Origin: Ilex aquifolium
Lineage: Eukaryota > Streptophyta > Magnoliopsida > Aquifoliales > Aquifoliaceae
Reading direction: 5' to 3'
DNA length: 64,000 bases
Assembly: GCA_951799425.1 (NCBI GenBank)
Contig: OX637406.1
Span: 30,622,390-30,686,389 of the forward strand
Positions 1 to 11,499 of this stretch are shown here, piece by piece. Numbering within the stretch: position 1 is the first letter of the stretch; each line of letters opens with the position of its first letter. A program made the position numbers and the translations under genes. Below the pieces are notes generated by a model. That model was not told the origin of the DNA and made no database searches. It saw nothing but the letters and a program-made list of their open reading frames with translations.

Positions 1-601
1 AAGGATGTGGGGGAGAAGCAATGGTGGGACCCACCAAGTGGCAGAGCTTGAGATATAGACTCTGGCAATTTTCAGCAAAACCTTCCAAAAGGTCGAAGCA
101 AAACCTTCCGGAAGGTTTTGGCAGGGGCAGAGGTAAAAGCAAAACAGTAAGCAAAACCTTCCGGAAGGTTTGTGGTAGGTTCTACTCCAGTGTGCAAAAC
201 CTTCCGGAGGGTCAAAGCAAACCTTCCGGAAGGTCAAAACAAACCTTCCGGAAGGTCAAAGCAAACCTTCCGGAAGGTTTTGGCAGGGCAGAGTCTTAAA
301 GCCTTTCCAGTGTGCAAACCTTCTGGAAGGTCTATAACCAAACCTTCCGGAAGGTTTTCACTTGAATTGTTTTTTTCTTGATCTCTTCACCTTCCAAGCC
401 TCCCGTTAAGCCACCCCAATCTCCATTGACTTTAAGTAGTACGATGGGAGCTTAACTCAAGTCATAACCAACATTTTACCTACAATAACACAACAACTTC
501 ATTAATTGTTTGATTAATTGCATTTCTTCCCATTTCCACCACAAAAGCAAGTATAAAAATGTATAAAAGCATGCATAATGTGCAATATTTTGTGCTAATC
601 A
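1..601 (-). repeat. 3' LTR of the Athila element (partial)
   Basis: Matches 10950-11480 closely. On the minus strand it begins TGATTAGCAC at 601, the same start as the 5' LTR at 11480. It contains about nine copies of the palindrome CCTTCCGGAAGG or near variants between 85 and 358, against about six in the 5' LTR. The rest of the LTR lies left of base 1. Confidence 0.88.
85..358. repeat. Array of CCTTCCGGAAGG palindromes in the 3' LTR
   Basis: About nine copies (perfect or with one or two changes), spaced about 20-50 bases apart. Each core TTCCGGAA has the TTCnnGAA arrangement of inverted nGAAn units found in heat-shock elements. Binding is inference; only the repeat is seen. Confidence 0.8.
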
Positions 602-616
602 CACCTCCCAACTTGA
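602..616 (-). other. Polypurine tract of the Athila element
   Basis: On the minus strand the bases just before the 3' LTR read AAGTTGGGAGGTG, a purine-rich run directly abutting TGATTAGC. This is the expected place for the plus-strand primer. Confidence 0.6.
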
Positions 617-931
617 GTTTTGCTAGTCCCTGGCAAACTTTATTTCAAACCACAAGGTATAAAACTACAACAACCCATTCATACAAGTAAATCATCTAAC
701 ATTCAAAATGCAAAAATCACTATGCAATTAAAGAAATAGACTTGGGCAAGATAAAATGAAACAACTGTGGTACTTTTCATTAATCATTTCCAAAATTTCA
801 GTACAATGAGTTAGCGTTCAAAAACAAAACGGCCCAACATCCTAGAGGCACTTCAACTAGGCCGACAAAACTAACCCTAACTGTGTACAACCTAAAACCA
901 AAAGAAACAACACAAGTAACACGACGACACC

Positions 932-2158
932 CTACTCGTCGTCCTCATCTCCAGCATCCTCCTCCTCTGCAGCATCATCATCATCGCTCCCAGACTCACT
1001 CTCATCACCACCCTCCTCCTCATTGTCATCGTTGTCATCATCGGAGCCTCCCACCTCAACAACTGTAGAAGTCATGGGAGCGGAGGTAAAAGGTCCGGTC
1101 GGAGGCGGCGGAGGTCCACCGGGGATGGGCTCGCCCGAAAAGGTGTGCTGGAAGATCTGAGTCACCATCAATGACATCCCATACATCGTAGTCTCCAAGG
1201 CATCCAAACGCTAGGACACAGTACGGACTGGGGCTGAAGTAGAAGGTCCAGAAGAGGATGGCCCTGCAGAGGTAGGCTTAGGTCCCGAGGCACTAGCTTG
1301 CTCACCCCCAGTCCTTGCTGCCCTCTTACTGCTACTTGATTTCCCAATAGCACCAGTTTTAGGGGGGAGCATCACATCATGTGCATAGGCCTTGACCTTG
1401 CAATGGGAGCACATCCTAGTGACAAGGTTGCCAAAGGGGAGATTTGCCTTCGGCTTTGCAGCCTGAGCGAACTCCTTCATGAATTCCCAGATCAAAAGTG
1501 CCACGTCCATTTGCTTCCCAGTCATGAATGCATGTAGAAGTGCGATCTTCTCCACATTAGGGTTCTTCTCCGCACCCCTAGGACTCAGATTGTTGTGTAG
1601 GATCTTGTTCATGACCCTGTAGGAGTGCTTGAGGCCCCCAACTAGAGTTGTCCCCTTGAATTGGGTCGGGTCCTCGTAGGTGAGTTGTACATACTCAGAA
1701 AGGGTCTTCCTCCCTTGGACATTGTGTGGGTAGACTGGGGTATTAGGGGGAGGCCTCTGGTACTTCATCAATGTGGCAATCAAATCCTGGGTTACGTCAA
1801 ACGTCTTCCCCCGCACATTTGTCCTAAGCACACTACCATCCTCGCCTACCACCTTTAGCTTCCTATAAAACTCCCTACACAAAGCTAGGTTATACCCACT
1901 AACCGGTTCAAACCAAATCCCCAATCCATGACCCTCAATAATCTATACCACTTCGTTATTCGGCCAAAGAGTGGGCCTATCCACAAAGCGCTCGCAAGTA
2001 ACATTTTTCTCCTCAATTCTTTGATTGCGAGCATCATTTCTCACTTTCGTACTCCTATCCTCCCTATCTCCACTACTTGGGCCCTCCACACTCCTCTTGC
2101 GGGAACTAGTGCCTGCGAGTTGTGGGGAATTCGGACCTGTACGTTTGGTGCGGGCCAT
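932..2158 (-). pseudogene. Athila 3' ORF ('putative plant transposon protein' type), two nonsense codons
   Basis: One reading frame of 408 codons from an ATG at 2158 (protein begins MARTKRTG) to a stop at 932, interrupted only by TAG at 1943-1945 and TAG at 1211-1213; both look like CAG to TAG. A basic N-terminus (about residues 1-50) is followed by a globular region with motifs such as GIWFEPVSGYN and LLHAFMTGKQMD. I recognise this region as the plant transposon protein family (Pfam PF20167 type). Then come a Ser/Pro/Ala linker and a C-terminal acidic tail of Asp, Glu and Ser. The position after integrase is where Athila elements carry an extra (env-position) ORF. No signal peptide or membrane helix is seen, so an envelope role is not supported. 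Confidence 0.72.
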
Positions 2159-2304
2159 GAGAACCAACAGTGCCCCAACACCCAAAAATGTTAAAACCAC
2201 CACAAAAGTTGCTCAATAGGCTCAAAAGCATCAAGGGAGATCCTACCCATGCGAGCCATTGCAATGGAGTTCAAGGTTTTTGAGAAGATCAAAGAGAACT
2301 TGTG

Positions 2305-4757
2305 ATTTAGGGGGGGGGGGAATGAGAAACTTAGGGTTTTACAGGAGAACTCCCACAAATTTTGGTAGAATCCAGTTAATAATCAACCCTAGCTATGGAA
2401 ATGGAGGATTTGGAGGGTAGGTGATTGTTCTTTGAAACTTAGAAGAGATTAGAGAGAGAGAAGAGAGCTTGGGAGATTAAGATTTAAGGGAAATGTGAAG
2501 GGTTTCTCGAAAAAACTGAACTTAAAACCCTCGTTTTTAGCCTTCTGGGCAAAACCTTCCGGAAGGTTTGCTTCGACCTTCTGGAAGGTTTGTGCACTGG
2601 AAAAATCCTTACGGAAGGTTTATAACAAAACCTTCTGGAAGGTTTTTCCTTTTTTTGCAAAACACTTCCTGTGCTCCAACTCTCACTTCCAATCCAACAT
2701 ATCCCAACTCCTAAACATTCTAACACCCTATCTATGACATCTACTCCACCAAAAACCTAAACCACAAATGTGAACCACAATTTAGTGATCATGCCCAAAG
2801 TCATTTCCGAAATTGTAATATGATTTAAAATTTTGATGCTTTCAAATTACAAGACAAGGATTTCTAAGTTTAACTACCAAAATGAATACCCAAAATGTAA
2901 AGCATAGATTCAAATGACAAAGGTATTCCTAATTCTATCCAATATCGAAAACTTGACCGATATTCCCCCATCCCTTAAGCATAGGGCTACATAACACATT
3001 ATTCAAATGCCCGAATCAAGCACACATGAGCATCACCATGGCTTTAAATGCTATTCTAGAGTATGCACCTACACATTCATTTTCAAACTCGTGTGTGTGT
3101 GAAATGGACATGTAATTTAAACATTTACCCAATGGAATTCACATTCACTCAGCTATCGAAATTCAGCTTTGATGCAACTCTCACAAAGGGTGTTTCTCAA
3201 CAATGAATCACACTATGGTTATCCTGGCGTGCTCTCCATGTGCATTTATGAGATAGAATCTCGTGCACAATACGAAGTATGCTCACATATAATCCAAAAA
3301 TGAAGTACATGCATAAGAATGAAACAACTTTGGCATAATCTCATGAAAGGAATTCTAGGGCACTAGATAGATAAATCAACCTCTCTTTTCTTTAAGGGTA
3401 TGTTTTCCCCATGCTGTCTCTAGATCATTTAGGACTTCAAAGGTTATAATGGGGCCTTGGGGTGATATTGAGGCAAATGAAAACGAAGGAAAGAGGACAA
3501 CAAAGAGGGTTGTTCCAAGTGCATGACCTTTATTTCAAAAAGATCTCCCTTTTATGGGATTTCCAGTCTAACACCATCACTTCACTCTTTATTTATTTTT
3601 CTTATTTTCCTTAACATTTCCTTTTTCTTTGATCATTCTTTCTTCTTTCACCCATTTTCTCTCCTTTTTCTTGGATTTCTCATTCTTTGTCATTCAACAT
3701 TTTTGAAATTCGCATCATTCATCCCTTTTGCTGGGTTTCCACATCACCATTCCTTCTCTTTTAGATCAATCATGGTCAGCTCTCGGAACAACCAAGGTGT
3801 GGTAATTTTTTATTATTTTGCACCGGCTTGGTTAAATGTGTGGCATGGAAATGAATTTTCAACAAGGATCAAACATGGCATTAGGGATAGAATTTCATAA
3901 GAAAAATGGCTAAGGTTCAAAGCATTAAAAAATGGCCTAAGATCATCTCTAGATAAGCATGGGGGAGCATTATGCATTTCAAGACAAGTCAATCAACTAT
4001 ACAAATGCACTCTAACCAAAACAAGCATAATGAGATTATTGAACAAATTTGAAATTTGAAGAATTATTCCTTGAGTAAATGTAAGTTCCCTCCAACAAGA
4101 ATTGACATTAAAGCTCTCATGAGTACTTATTCATCTCCACTATTCATGTCAAACTCTAAAATGTGAACTCAATCCGTAAATTGTCAAAATTACACATTCA
4201 AGGTGCACTTATGGGTGAGTTCAAAAGCAAACAAGTATGTGATACTCTTAGGATAGGATAAACTTCTATAATGTGCTCATGTATTCACAATTCAAAGCAA
4301 AGATCATCATATCAATAAATCCATAATACTTTGAATGGGGGAATATAGGTCAACATTCAGATATTTTTCACAAAAATTTTCAAAATTTTTACATATTTCT
4401 CAACTATTCTTAAACAAAAATTTGTAGACATGTGAAAGGTGAATTTCACCACAAAAATTGGTATCTTCAACAAAAAATTTCACAAAAAAATTGGTGTATC
4501 ATACAAATAGTGCACCTCACCCCCCAACTTGATTCATGCATTGTCCTTAATGCAACAAAAAAAGATAAGATATGCAATGAAGAACTTTTAAAAGATAAGT
4601 AGGGTTAGAGAACACCTCGTATGGAGTTTTTGACAAAAACACCGTAATCTGCACATTGAAAGAAAACACTATACACAAAGATAAAGTAAGTGAACAAAAT
4701 AACTTAGAAATTAAATGATAAAATAAAGCGACTATACACTAACAACTACATGAACAA
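2305..4757. other. Non-coding internal region of the Athila element
   Basis: No convincing ORF. The region is AT-rich, with a G run near 2310 and T-rich stretches near 3590-3680. It contains the internal CCTTCCGGAAGG cluster (listed separately). A long non-coding spacer between integrase and the 3' ORF is usual for this lineage. Confidence 0.6.
2548..2646. repeat. Internal cluster of CCTTCCGGAAGG-like palindromes
   Basis: Four copies (one perfect, three with one or two changes such as CTTCTGGAAGG) lie inside the element's non-coding region, far from either LTR. They share spacer words with the LTR arrays, such as GCTTCGACC and TATAACAAAACC, so they probably arose by duplication of LTR sequence. 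Confidence 0.7.
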
Positions 4758-6023
4758 TTAATCCTCCAAAATATTCGGGTAAATCGGATCCAACAACTCT
4801 TCCTCCATCCTTTGACCCTCAAAACCCTCGAAGAATGGCTTAAGTCTTTGGCCATTGACCTTGAATGTCTTACCATCCTCGGGGTTTGTGATTTCCATGG
4901 CTCCATTGGAGTAGACCACCTTCACAAGATAGGGGTCATCCCAACATGATCGGAGTTTTCCTTGAAAGATAGAGAGTCAAGAATTGTACAAGTGCACTTT
5001 CTGTCCGGGCTCAAATGTCTTTATTAAAATGGATTTGTCATGAAAAATCTTAGCCCTCTCTTTTGAAATTCTTGAGCTCTCATACGCATCTCTACGGATC
5101 TCCTCTAATTCATTCATCTCAAACTTCCTATTTTCTCCGGCCATTCTCAAATTGAAGTTCAAGGTCTTGATGGCCCAATAAGCCTTGTGCTCCATTTCAA
5201 CCGAAAAATGGCAAGCCTTGCCATAGACGAGCCTATAGGGTAACATACCTAGAATGGTCTTGTAAGTAATGCAGTAAGCCCATAGGGCATCAGTCAACCT
5301 AAGTGACCAATCCTTCCTATTAGGGTTCACCATTTTCTCTAGGATGTTCTTGATCTCCCTATTGGCCAACTCGGCTTGGCCATTGGTTTGTAGGTGATAA
5401 GCGGTGGACACCTTGTGTGTGACGCCATACTTATGCATTAAAGATGCAAATGACCTATTACATAAATGAGAACCACTATCACTTATCATTGCACGAGGCA
5501 TCCCGAACCTCGAAAATATATTCTCTTTTAAGAACTTGACCATGACCCGGTGGTCATTTCTCTTGGTTGGGATAGCCTCCACCCACTTAGACACGTTGTC
5601 CACTGCCAGTAATATATAGAGGTAGCCAAAAGACATGGGGAAGGGACCCATAAAGTCGATGCCCCAACAGTTAAATATCTCGATTACAAGTACAGGGGGG
5701 AGCGACATCATGTTCCTCCGGGTCACACTACCCAAACGTTGGCACCTATCACATTCTTTACAAAAGGAAACACAATCTTTGATTAATGAAGGCCAATAAA
5801 AACCTGATTGTAAAACCTTAGCTGAAGTCTTTTTGGAAGAGAAGTGTCAACCGCACACTTCGGAATGGCAAAATGCAAGGACGTCCCGTTGTTCATTCTC
5901 AGGTATGCATCTCCTCTTGAGTTGGTCAGGGCAGTATTTGAACAAGTAGGGGTTGTCGAAGTAAAAGTACTTCACATCCGCCATAAATCTCCGTCTATCT
6001 TCCGGGCTCCAGTGCAATGGAAT
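4758..6023 (-). pseudogene. Athila integrase, degraded
   Basis: In the same frame as the upstream RT. The zinc-binding region is recognisable at about 5736-5860 (CHSEVCG, then CKECDRCQR). The catalytic core shows [16 protein letters not shown] and [17 protein letters not shown], giving the expected D, D and E residues. The C-terminal part continues to a stop at 4758-4760 (ending NILED). Premature stops occur at about 5838-5850 (TGA between CG and HFSSKK) and at 4977 (TGA, probably from CGA). The catalytic triad is present, but the stops make the gene inactive. Confidence 0.85.
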
Positions 6024-7442
6024 TTATCCTGTAGCAAGGTAATTGCAAATGTCAACATACCAAGGACAAACAAAATGAATGGAAAATAAATGCTCATCTG
6101 GAAAAGAGTCAGGGATAAGAATATGCTCATCGGCATCTTGAACCACAAGTCGGGATAAATGGTCCACCACCACATTCTCAACTCCCTTTTTGTCTTTGAT
6201 TGTCAAGTTGAATTCTTGTAGGAGGAGGATCCGCCTGATGAGTCTCGGTTTTGCATCCTGCTTAGACAAAAGATACTTCAAAGCAGAGTGATCGGTATAG
6301 ACTATAATAGGTGAACCAATGATGTAAGACCAAAATTTATCCAATGTAAATACTATGGCTGGCAACTCTTTTTTAGTGGTAGTGTAATTCATTTGTGCCT
6401 CATTTAGAGTGTTACTAGCATAGTATATTACATATGGTCTCTTGTTTTCCCATTGACCAAGCACAGCGCCGACTGCGAAATCACTCACGTCGCACATGAG
6501 CTCAAATGGTAAATCCCACTTGGGTGGTCGCATAATTGGAGGTGTAGTGAGCATGTTTTTGAGTTTTTTAAAAGATGCCTCGCAATTATCCAACCACACA
6601 AATGGGACATCTTTGGAAAGCAAACTGGTCAAAGGTCTTGCCAATGCACTAAAGTCTTTTATAAAACGACAGTAAAAACCAGCATGGCCAAGAAACGACC
6701 TAATATCTTTGACGACTTTCGGTGTGGGGAGGTTGGAAATTCCATCAACCTTGGATTTTTCAACTTCAATCCCCTTTGCCGAAACGATGTGCCCGAGCAC
6801 TATCCCTTGTGTCACCATGAAGTGGCACTTCTCCCAGTTGAGAACCAAATTATTCTCCTCACATCTCTCAAGTACTTTCTCCAAGTTCTCCAAACAACCT
6901 TCAAATGAGTCCCCAAATACGAAAAAGTCATACATGAAGACTTCCACAATTTTCTCCACCATGTCACTGAAGATTCCGATCACACATCTTTGAAACATCC
7001 CTGGGGCATTACACAACCTAAATGGCATTCGGTGATATGCGAAGGTGCCGAAGGGACATGTGAATGTAGTATTCTCTTGGTCTTCCAAAGCGATCTCAAT
7101 TTGATTGTAGCCGGAGTAGCCATTCAAGAAACAATAAAACAAGTGTCTGACTACTATCTCCAATACTTGGTAGAGGAATGGCAAAAGGAAGTCATCCTTT
7201 CTTGTGCAAGAGTTGAGTTTTCAATAGTCGATACAAACTCTCCATCCGGTGACTACTCTTGTCGGAATCAACTCATTCTCCTCATTTGCAATCACGGTGA
7301 CCCCCGATTTCTTTGGTACCACTTAAATGGGACTAACCCATTTACTGTCAGTAATCGAAAAGATAATGCCCACATCAAGTAGTTTGAGTACCTCGTCCCT
7401 CACCACCTCCTTCATGATCAAATTTAGCCTTCTTTGTGGTTG
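6024..7442 (-). pseudogene. Athila reverse transcriptase and RNase H, catalytic motif lost
   Basis: Continuous frame with protease and integrase. Fingers and palm motifs KWVSPI, VPKKSG and GWRVCIDY are readable, then GYSGYNQI and [15 protein letters not shown]. The active-site motif reads FMYDFFVFG where the family has FMDDFSVFG: the first catalytic Asp is Tyr (codon TAT near 6930). The RNase H part includes [14 protein letters not shown] and ends near VVDHLSRL. Stops between 7185 and 7443 fall in PI-stop-VVPKK, DY-stop-KLN and KSF-stop-QPQRR; they look like CAA, CGA and CGA turned to stops. Confidence 0.88.
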
Positions 7443-8195
7443 TCAGAACGACTTGGAGTCATCTTCTAGGTAGATGCGGTGTGTGCAAATGAGGGGGCTT
7501 ATCCCCTTGATATCGGCAATTGTCCAACCAATTGCTCCCTTGTGCATTCTCAACACTTTCAATAGATCTTCTTCTTGCTTCGACTTCAATGAAGAACTTA
7601 TGACCACCGAAAAAGTATTGTGCTCCCCCAAGAATGAATATTTGAGGCTTGATGGCAATGGCTTCAACTCCAAGTTCGGAGTTTGTATAGTGGATGGGAA
7701 AATTCTCTTCTCTTGATGTGGAAGCTTCTCAAATGTAAGGGTCCATTTTTCTACCCCTTGTAAACTTTTCGGCTCCTCTTGATTAACAATCTCCTCCTCC
7801 CCCAATTTCAACATGCTCAATAGCTCCAAATAATTCTCCATCAAGGTATCAATCCTATTGACTTCATGCACTTCCTCATCGTCCCCCGGTTGTTTGCACA
7901 AATTGAATACATTGAGGTCCATCGTCATATTCCCGAATGCAAGCTTCATTAGACCGCTCCTATAATTAATCACGACATTAGATGTAGCAAGAAAAGGTCT
8001 ACCTAGTATGACAGAAATTTGTGAACTAGGATTAGCAACCAGATGGGTATCAAGTACAATAAAATCAACAGGGAAATAGAAATTATCAACTTGAACTAAG
8101 ACATCCTCAACTACTCCCCTCGGTGTTCTAACGCAAAATGGTCTTGTCAATTTGTTTGCCACTCCGAAGGGTGGTGACAGCCTTGAGTTTCTCAC
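7443..8195 (-). pseudogene. Athila protease remnant and RT lead-in, protease N-terminus deleted
   Basis: The second half of the protease is clear (PRGVVEDVLVQV, FPVDFIVLD, VILGRPFLATSNVVI), followed by the linker and early RT residues (GAIGWTIADIKGISPLICTHRI). The first half, with the catalytic D-S/L-G-A motif, is not found. Instead the gag C-terminal words TTLRSGKQIDKTILR are readable in another frame immediately upstream (about 8125-8190), so a deletion joins gag to mid-protease. Confidence 0.78.
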
Positions 8196-8199
8196 AACT

Positions 8200-9857
8200 C
8201 TCTTTAGTCGGATGACTCAATCATGTGTTGGCCCCTAGGGTTTTCTTGAGGTTGAGCGGGAAATTTCCCTTTCTCTTGTTGTGACGACCCTATGGCATTG
8301 GTCAATTTTGTGATTTGAGTCTGAATGTCATTAAAAGCGGCGCCAGTTTAATTGTTGATGGTGGTTTGGCTTTGGATGAATTGGTGCACCACATCCTCTA
8401 AATTTCTTTTATGAAGTGGTTGGTAGGTGGGTGGGTTAGATGGTCCTTGTTGACCAAATCTTTGTGGAGTCGGGTTTTGTGAAAACCCTTATGGATTGGA
8501 CTGGGGGTATTGGGAGCTAGATGAAGGACCTTGACCATGGTATTGGTTTTGCTTGGGAGGCATAGGAGGTGAATATGAACTAGACACGTGAAGAGTGAGA
8601 TCCCATTCTTCCAACTAAAGTTCGGGTAATTACTCCAACCCGGATTGTATGTATTCGAGTGTGGGGAGAATGATTGCCTACTTTGATTGAAGGTATTGAC
8701 TTGCTCATGGTATACTTCTTTAAGTGCCGAAATGTTGGGACACTCCGATATGGAATGCTCAACACTCTCACAAATAGAGCAAAACTCCTCGGTCTTGGAA
8801 ATGTTGGACACCTCGTGTCTCCTATTGACCTCAAGACTCTCCACTTTCCGAGACAATTTGGTGATTTTGGAAAGCAAGTCTTCCCGATCCCTTAAATCAT
8901 ACATCTTTCCCCCACTTGGTTGATTACTACCCGGAGAAGACCTTGGTACATCAGTGGGATCCGTGATATTCCAAGATTGTGCATTTTGTGCCAATGTATT
9001 GAAGTATTCTAGGGCCTCATCGAGATCCTTGTTTAAAAACTCCTCATTACACATCATATCGATGAACTGTCGATGGCCCGGTGTAATCCCTTCATAGAAG
9101 AAACTCACCAATTGTCATGGTTCAAAGCCATGGTGTGGAATGGATTGTAGCAATTCTTTGTATCGATCACAACATTGGTAAAATTCCTCGTTGGGCTTTT
9201 CCGAAAAATTTTGGATTTGCTTTTTAAGAGCAGAGGTTTTAGGCACCGGAAAAAATTTGTTCAAAAACTCGGAAAGCATTTGTGCCCAAGAGCTTATTGA
9301 TCGAGACTCCAAGGAATTCAACCACGTTTTGGCTTTGTCTTTAAGGAAAAAGGGGAACAATTTCATGCGAGCTATGTCTTCCATGGCATGACTAGTGAGG
9401 AAGGTTGCAACTATTTCCTCAAACTTCTCAATGTGCAAATAAGGATCTCCCTTTCAATTCCATGGAATTGAGGAAGTAGTTGTAACATTCCCGGTTTAAC
9501 TAGGAAGGTATGAGCTTGGACCGATAAAAGAATGCATGAGGGAGTGGTGCTACGAGTGGGTTGGAGATAATCCCGCATTGACCTCGCCGGAGGATCAATT
9601 GGGATATGGTTTCCCTCATTCCTAGGAGGGGGAAAATGCATTTGAGGGTTTGGCATTCTAGGGTTTTGCATTCCCCCACCCCTTGGAACATTAGCATCCT
9701 CCTCATCAAAGTTATCACCGGCATCCTTGGATGGGTCTTGGTCAACATTCATATTAGGTTCTAGGGGTCGTCTAATCAATCTATTTTGGTCGTCCCATCC
9801 CAACATGCAAAAAAAATATCTACAATTGAAATGAAAAGTAAACAAAAGTATATACAA
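8200..9857 (-). pseudogene. Athila gag, frameshifted
   Basis: The N-terminal part (9857-9411) begins near MLGWDDQNRLIRR and contains RDYLQPTRS and LLPQFHGIE. A frameshift near 9440 moves to the capsid-like retrotrans_gag region at 9438-9115 (KLFPFFLKDKAKTWLNSLES, FLNKFFPVPKT). A TGA at 9112-9114 replaces an expected Trp. The frame resumes with FYEGITPGHRQFIDMM. A zinc knuckle CSICESVEHSISEC (C-x2-C-x4-H-x4-C) lies at about 8730-8775. A second frameshift near 8600 disrupts the Gln/Pro-rich C-terminus. The protein would be the particle structural protein. Confidence 0.85.
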
Positions 9858-9942
9858 GGAGCAACGTACCTTGGCCTGTGATGAGAATCACGGGACTTAC
9901 CTCCGTTGTCTGAAAATCACATTTTAATTCAACGTTTTGCCT

Positions 9943-9960
9943 TCCCCGGTAACGGTGTCA
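9943..9960 (-). other. Primer binding site, degenerate tRNA-Asp type
   Basis: On the minus strand it reads TGACACCGTTACCGGGGA. The intact form at 63098-63114 reads TGGCGCCGTTGCCGGGG, complementary to the 3' end of plant tRNA-Asp. The three differences are all G to A. It sits just inside the 5' LTR, before gag. Confidence 0.8.
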
Positions 9961-10074
9961 AAAATGCTTGATCGCGTTCACCCTAATCTCCAAACATGAT
10001 TCCGGTAATGTGTATATGGCTTATATGGTTAGGTGAGTGTCACTCTCCCTCGGATATCATGCAAGAAATGGGAA

Positions 10075-10078
<4 letters not shown>

Positions 10079-10122
<44 letters not shown>
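10079..10122. repeat. (GT)n microsatellite
   Basis: About 22 uninterrupted GT units inside the LTR. Short reading frames over it (poly Cys-Val or Thr-His) are artefacts of the repeat. Confidence 0.95.
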
Positions 10123-11029
10123 AAAAGTGCTCTCCAAGCGAAGAGAGACTTTCGAGTGTCGTGTTTTACTTGGAATTGAGTATTCCAAGGTCGTCTCCTC
10201 AGGGAATAAAGGTTGGATTGTGTGAAGGTGATTTTGTAAAAATGAAAATGTGTAAAATCTTGTGAATTTGTGTTTTGGTGAGTGAAGTTTTCAATTGAAA
10301 ATGCAATGGAAATAGGGTTGGCTAATCTGAAGAGGTCATTCCAATGGGAATGCCAAATCAACTCAAAACATTCTTCCAATGGTGCCTAGGTGTTCGATTG
10401 ATTCGTAAGAAGTGAGGGACTAAAATGGGGGTGTAGGCTCAAGCATAACTCATGACAAGTCTACGGTGTATCAAGAGCTCACAACCATGTCCGCACTCAA
10501 CCTAGTCAAATCGAACACTTTACACTACGACGAATAATGGAGGAGAGTTGATTTAGCATACCCAAGAGGAAATCTCCCTTGGATTAGCCAACATAAAACT
10601 TAACTACTCATATTAAATGCAAAGACATACAATGTAGAAAGAGAAATGGTAATGAAAATGCAAAAATATAAACTTTCTCTCTCTAAAATTGTGTCTTCTT
10701 CCTTGAGCTTCTCTCTCTATATGCTGAATAATCTCTACAATGGTGTAACTCCTTGCATTTTCGTCCATGAGGCCCTATTACCTAAGTGTGCAGGCCTCCC
10801 ATCAATGGGGGCTGAGTTGATGGCTTGGATAGGCTAGGACAAGCCTAGCCTACAACCCCCTAGGCTTCCTCTTTATCTCTCTTCCTTATTAATGCCTTCG
10901 CCTCCAAAGTCCAACCTTAGGTGTAGGAAGGCATGTTGGGATGTGCAACATGTCAGAGATGTGTGGGAGAAGCAATGGTGGGACCCTCTAAGTGGCAAAG
11001 CTTGAGATGTAGACTCTGGCAATTTTCAG

Positions 11030-11232
11030 CAAAACCTTCCGGAAGGTTTGCCGTAGGTTCTACTCCAGTGTGCAAAACCTTCTGAAAGGTTTGAGGTAGT
11101 TCTAATTCTAGTGTGCAAAACCTTCCGAAAGGTCGAAGCAAACCTTCCGGAAGGTTTTGGCAAGGCAGAGTCTTAAAGACTTTCTAGTGTGCAAACCTTC
11201 CGGAAGGTCTATAACCAAACCTTCCAGAAGGT
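11030..11232. repeat. Array of CCTTCCGGAAGG palindromes in the 5' LTR
   Basis: Six copies (three perfect, three with one or two changes) lie 250-450 bases into the LTR as read on the minus strand, the zone where U3 regulatory sites usually lie. The number and spacing differ from the 3' LTR copy. Confidence 0.78.
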
Positions 11233-11499
11233 TTTCACCTAAATTGGCTTTTTCTTGATCTCTTCACGTTCCAAGCCTCCCGTTAAGCCACCCCCAATCT
11301 CCATTGACTTTGAGCAGTACGATGGGGGCTTAACTCAAGCCATAACCAACATTTTACCTACAATTACACAACAACTTCATTAATGGTTTGATTAATTGCA
11401 TTTCTTCCCATTTTCACCACAAAAGCAAGTATAAAAGGGTATAAAAGCATACATAATGTTTAATATTTTTGTGCTAATCACTCCTGTAATACCCTACCA

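Larger units (their letters stand above)
1..11480 (-). mobile_element. Athila-type Ty3/gypsy LTR retrotransposon, left end beyond the window
   Basis: Read on the minus strand, the order is 5' LTR (11480 to about 9968), tRNA-Asp-like primer site, gag, protease, RT-RNase H, integrase, a long non-coding stretch, a 3' ORF of the plant 'putative transposon protein' type, a purine tract and the 3' LTR (601 to 1, continuing outside). An extra ORF after integrase together with a tRNA-Asp primer site is typical of the Athila lineage. All coding parts carry stops or frameshifts, the RT catalytic motif is mutated and the protease core is missing, so the copy is dead. The target duplication cannot be checked because the left end is off the window; the five bases after the right LTR are CTCCT. 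Confidence 0.88.
9968..11480 (-). repeat. 5' LTR of the Athila element
   Basis: It begins TGATTAGCAC at 11480 (minus strand) and ends near GCGATCA just before the primer site, about 1.5 kb. It contains a (GT)n microsatellite at 10079-10122 and six CCTTCCGGAAGG-like palindromes at 11030-11232. The first 530 bases match 1-601. The exact 3' boundary is uncertain by about ten bases. Confidence 0.8.

Noticed and set aside
85..358. Regular palindromes considered as a CRISPR array
   Set aside because: Repeat units are short palindromes with irregular spacing and lie in a plant LTR; no cas genes.
883..1068. His/Pro-rich plus-strand ORF
   Set aside because: Shadow of the Asp/Glu acidic tail encoded on the minus strand.
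1211..2158. Athila 3' ORF considered as an envelope protein
   Set aside because: No signal peptide, cleavage site or membrane helix is visible; the sequence fits the plant transposon protein family better.
3523..3900. 125-codon plus-strand ORF rich in Phe, Ser and His
   Set aside because: It follows T-rich sequence in the non-coding part of the Athila element; no family motif, and the composition explains the open frame.
9996..10379. Reading frames with poly Cys-Val or Thr-His
   Set aside because: Translation of a GT microsatellite.
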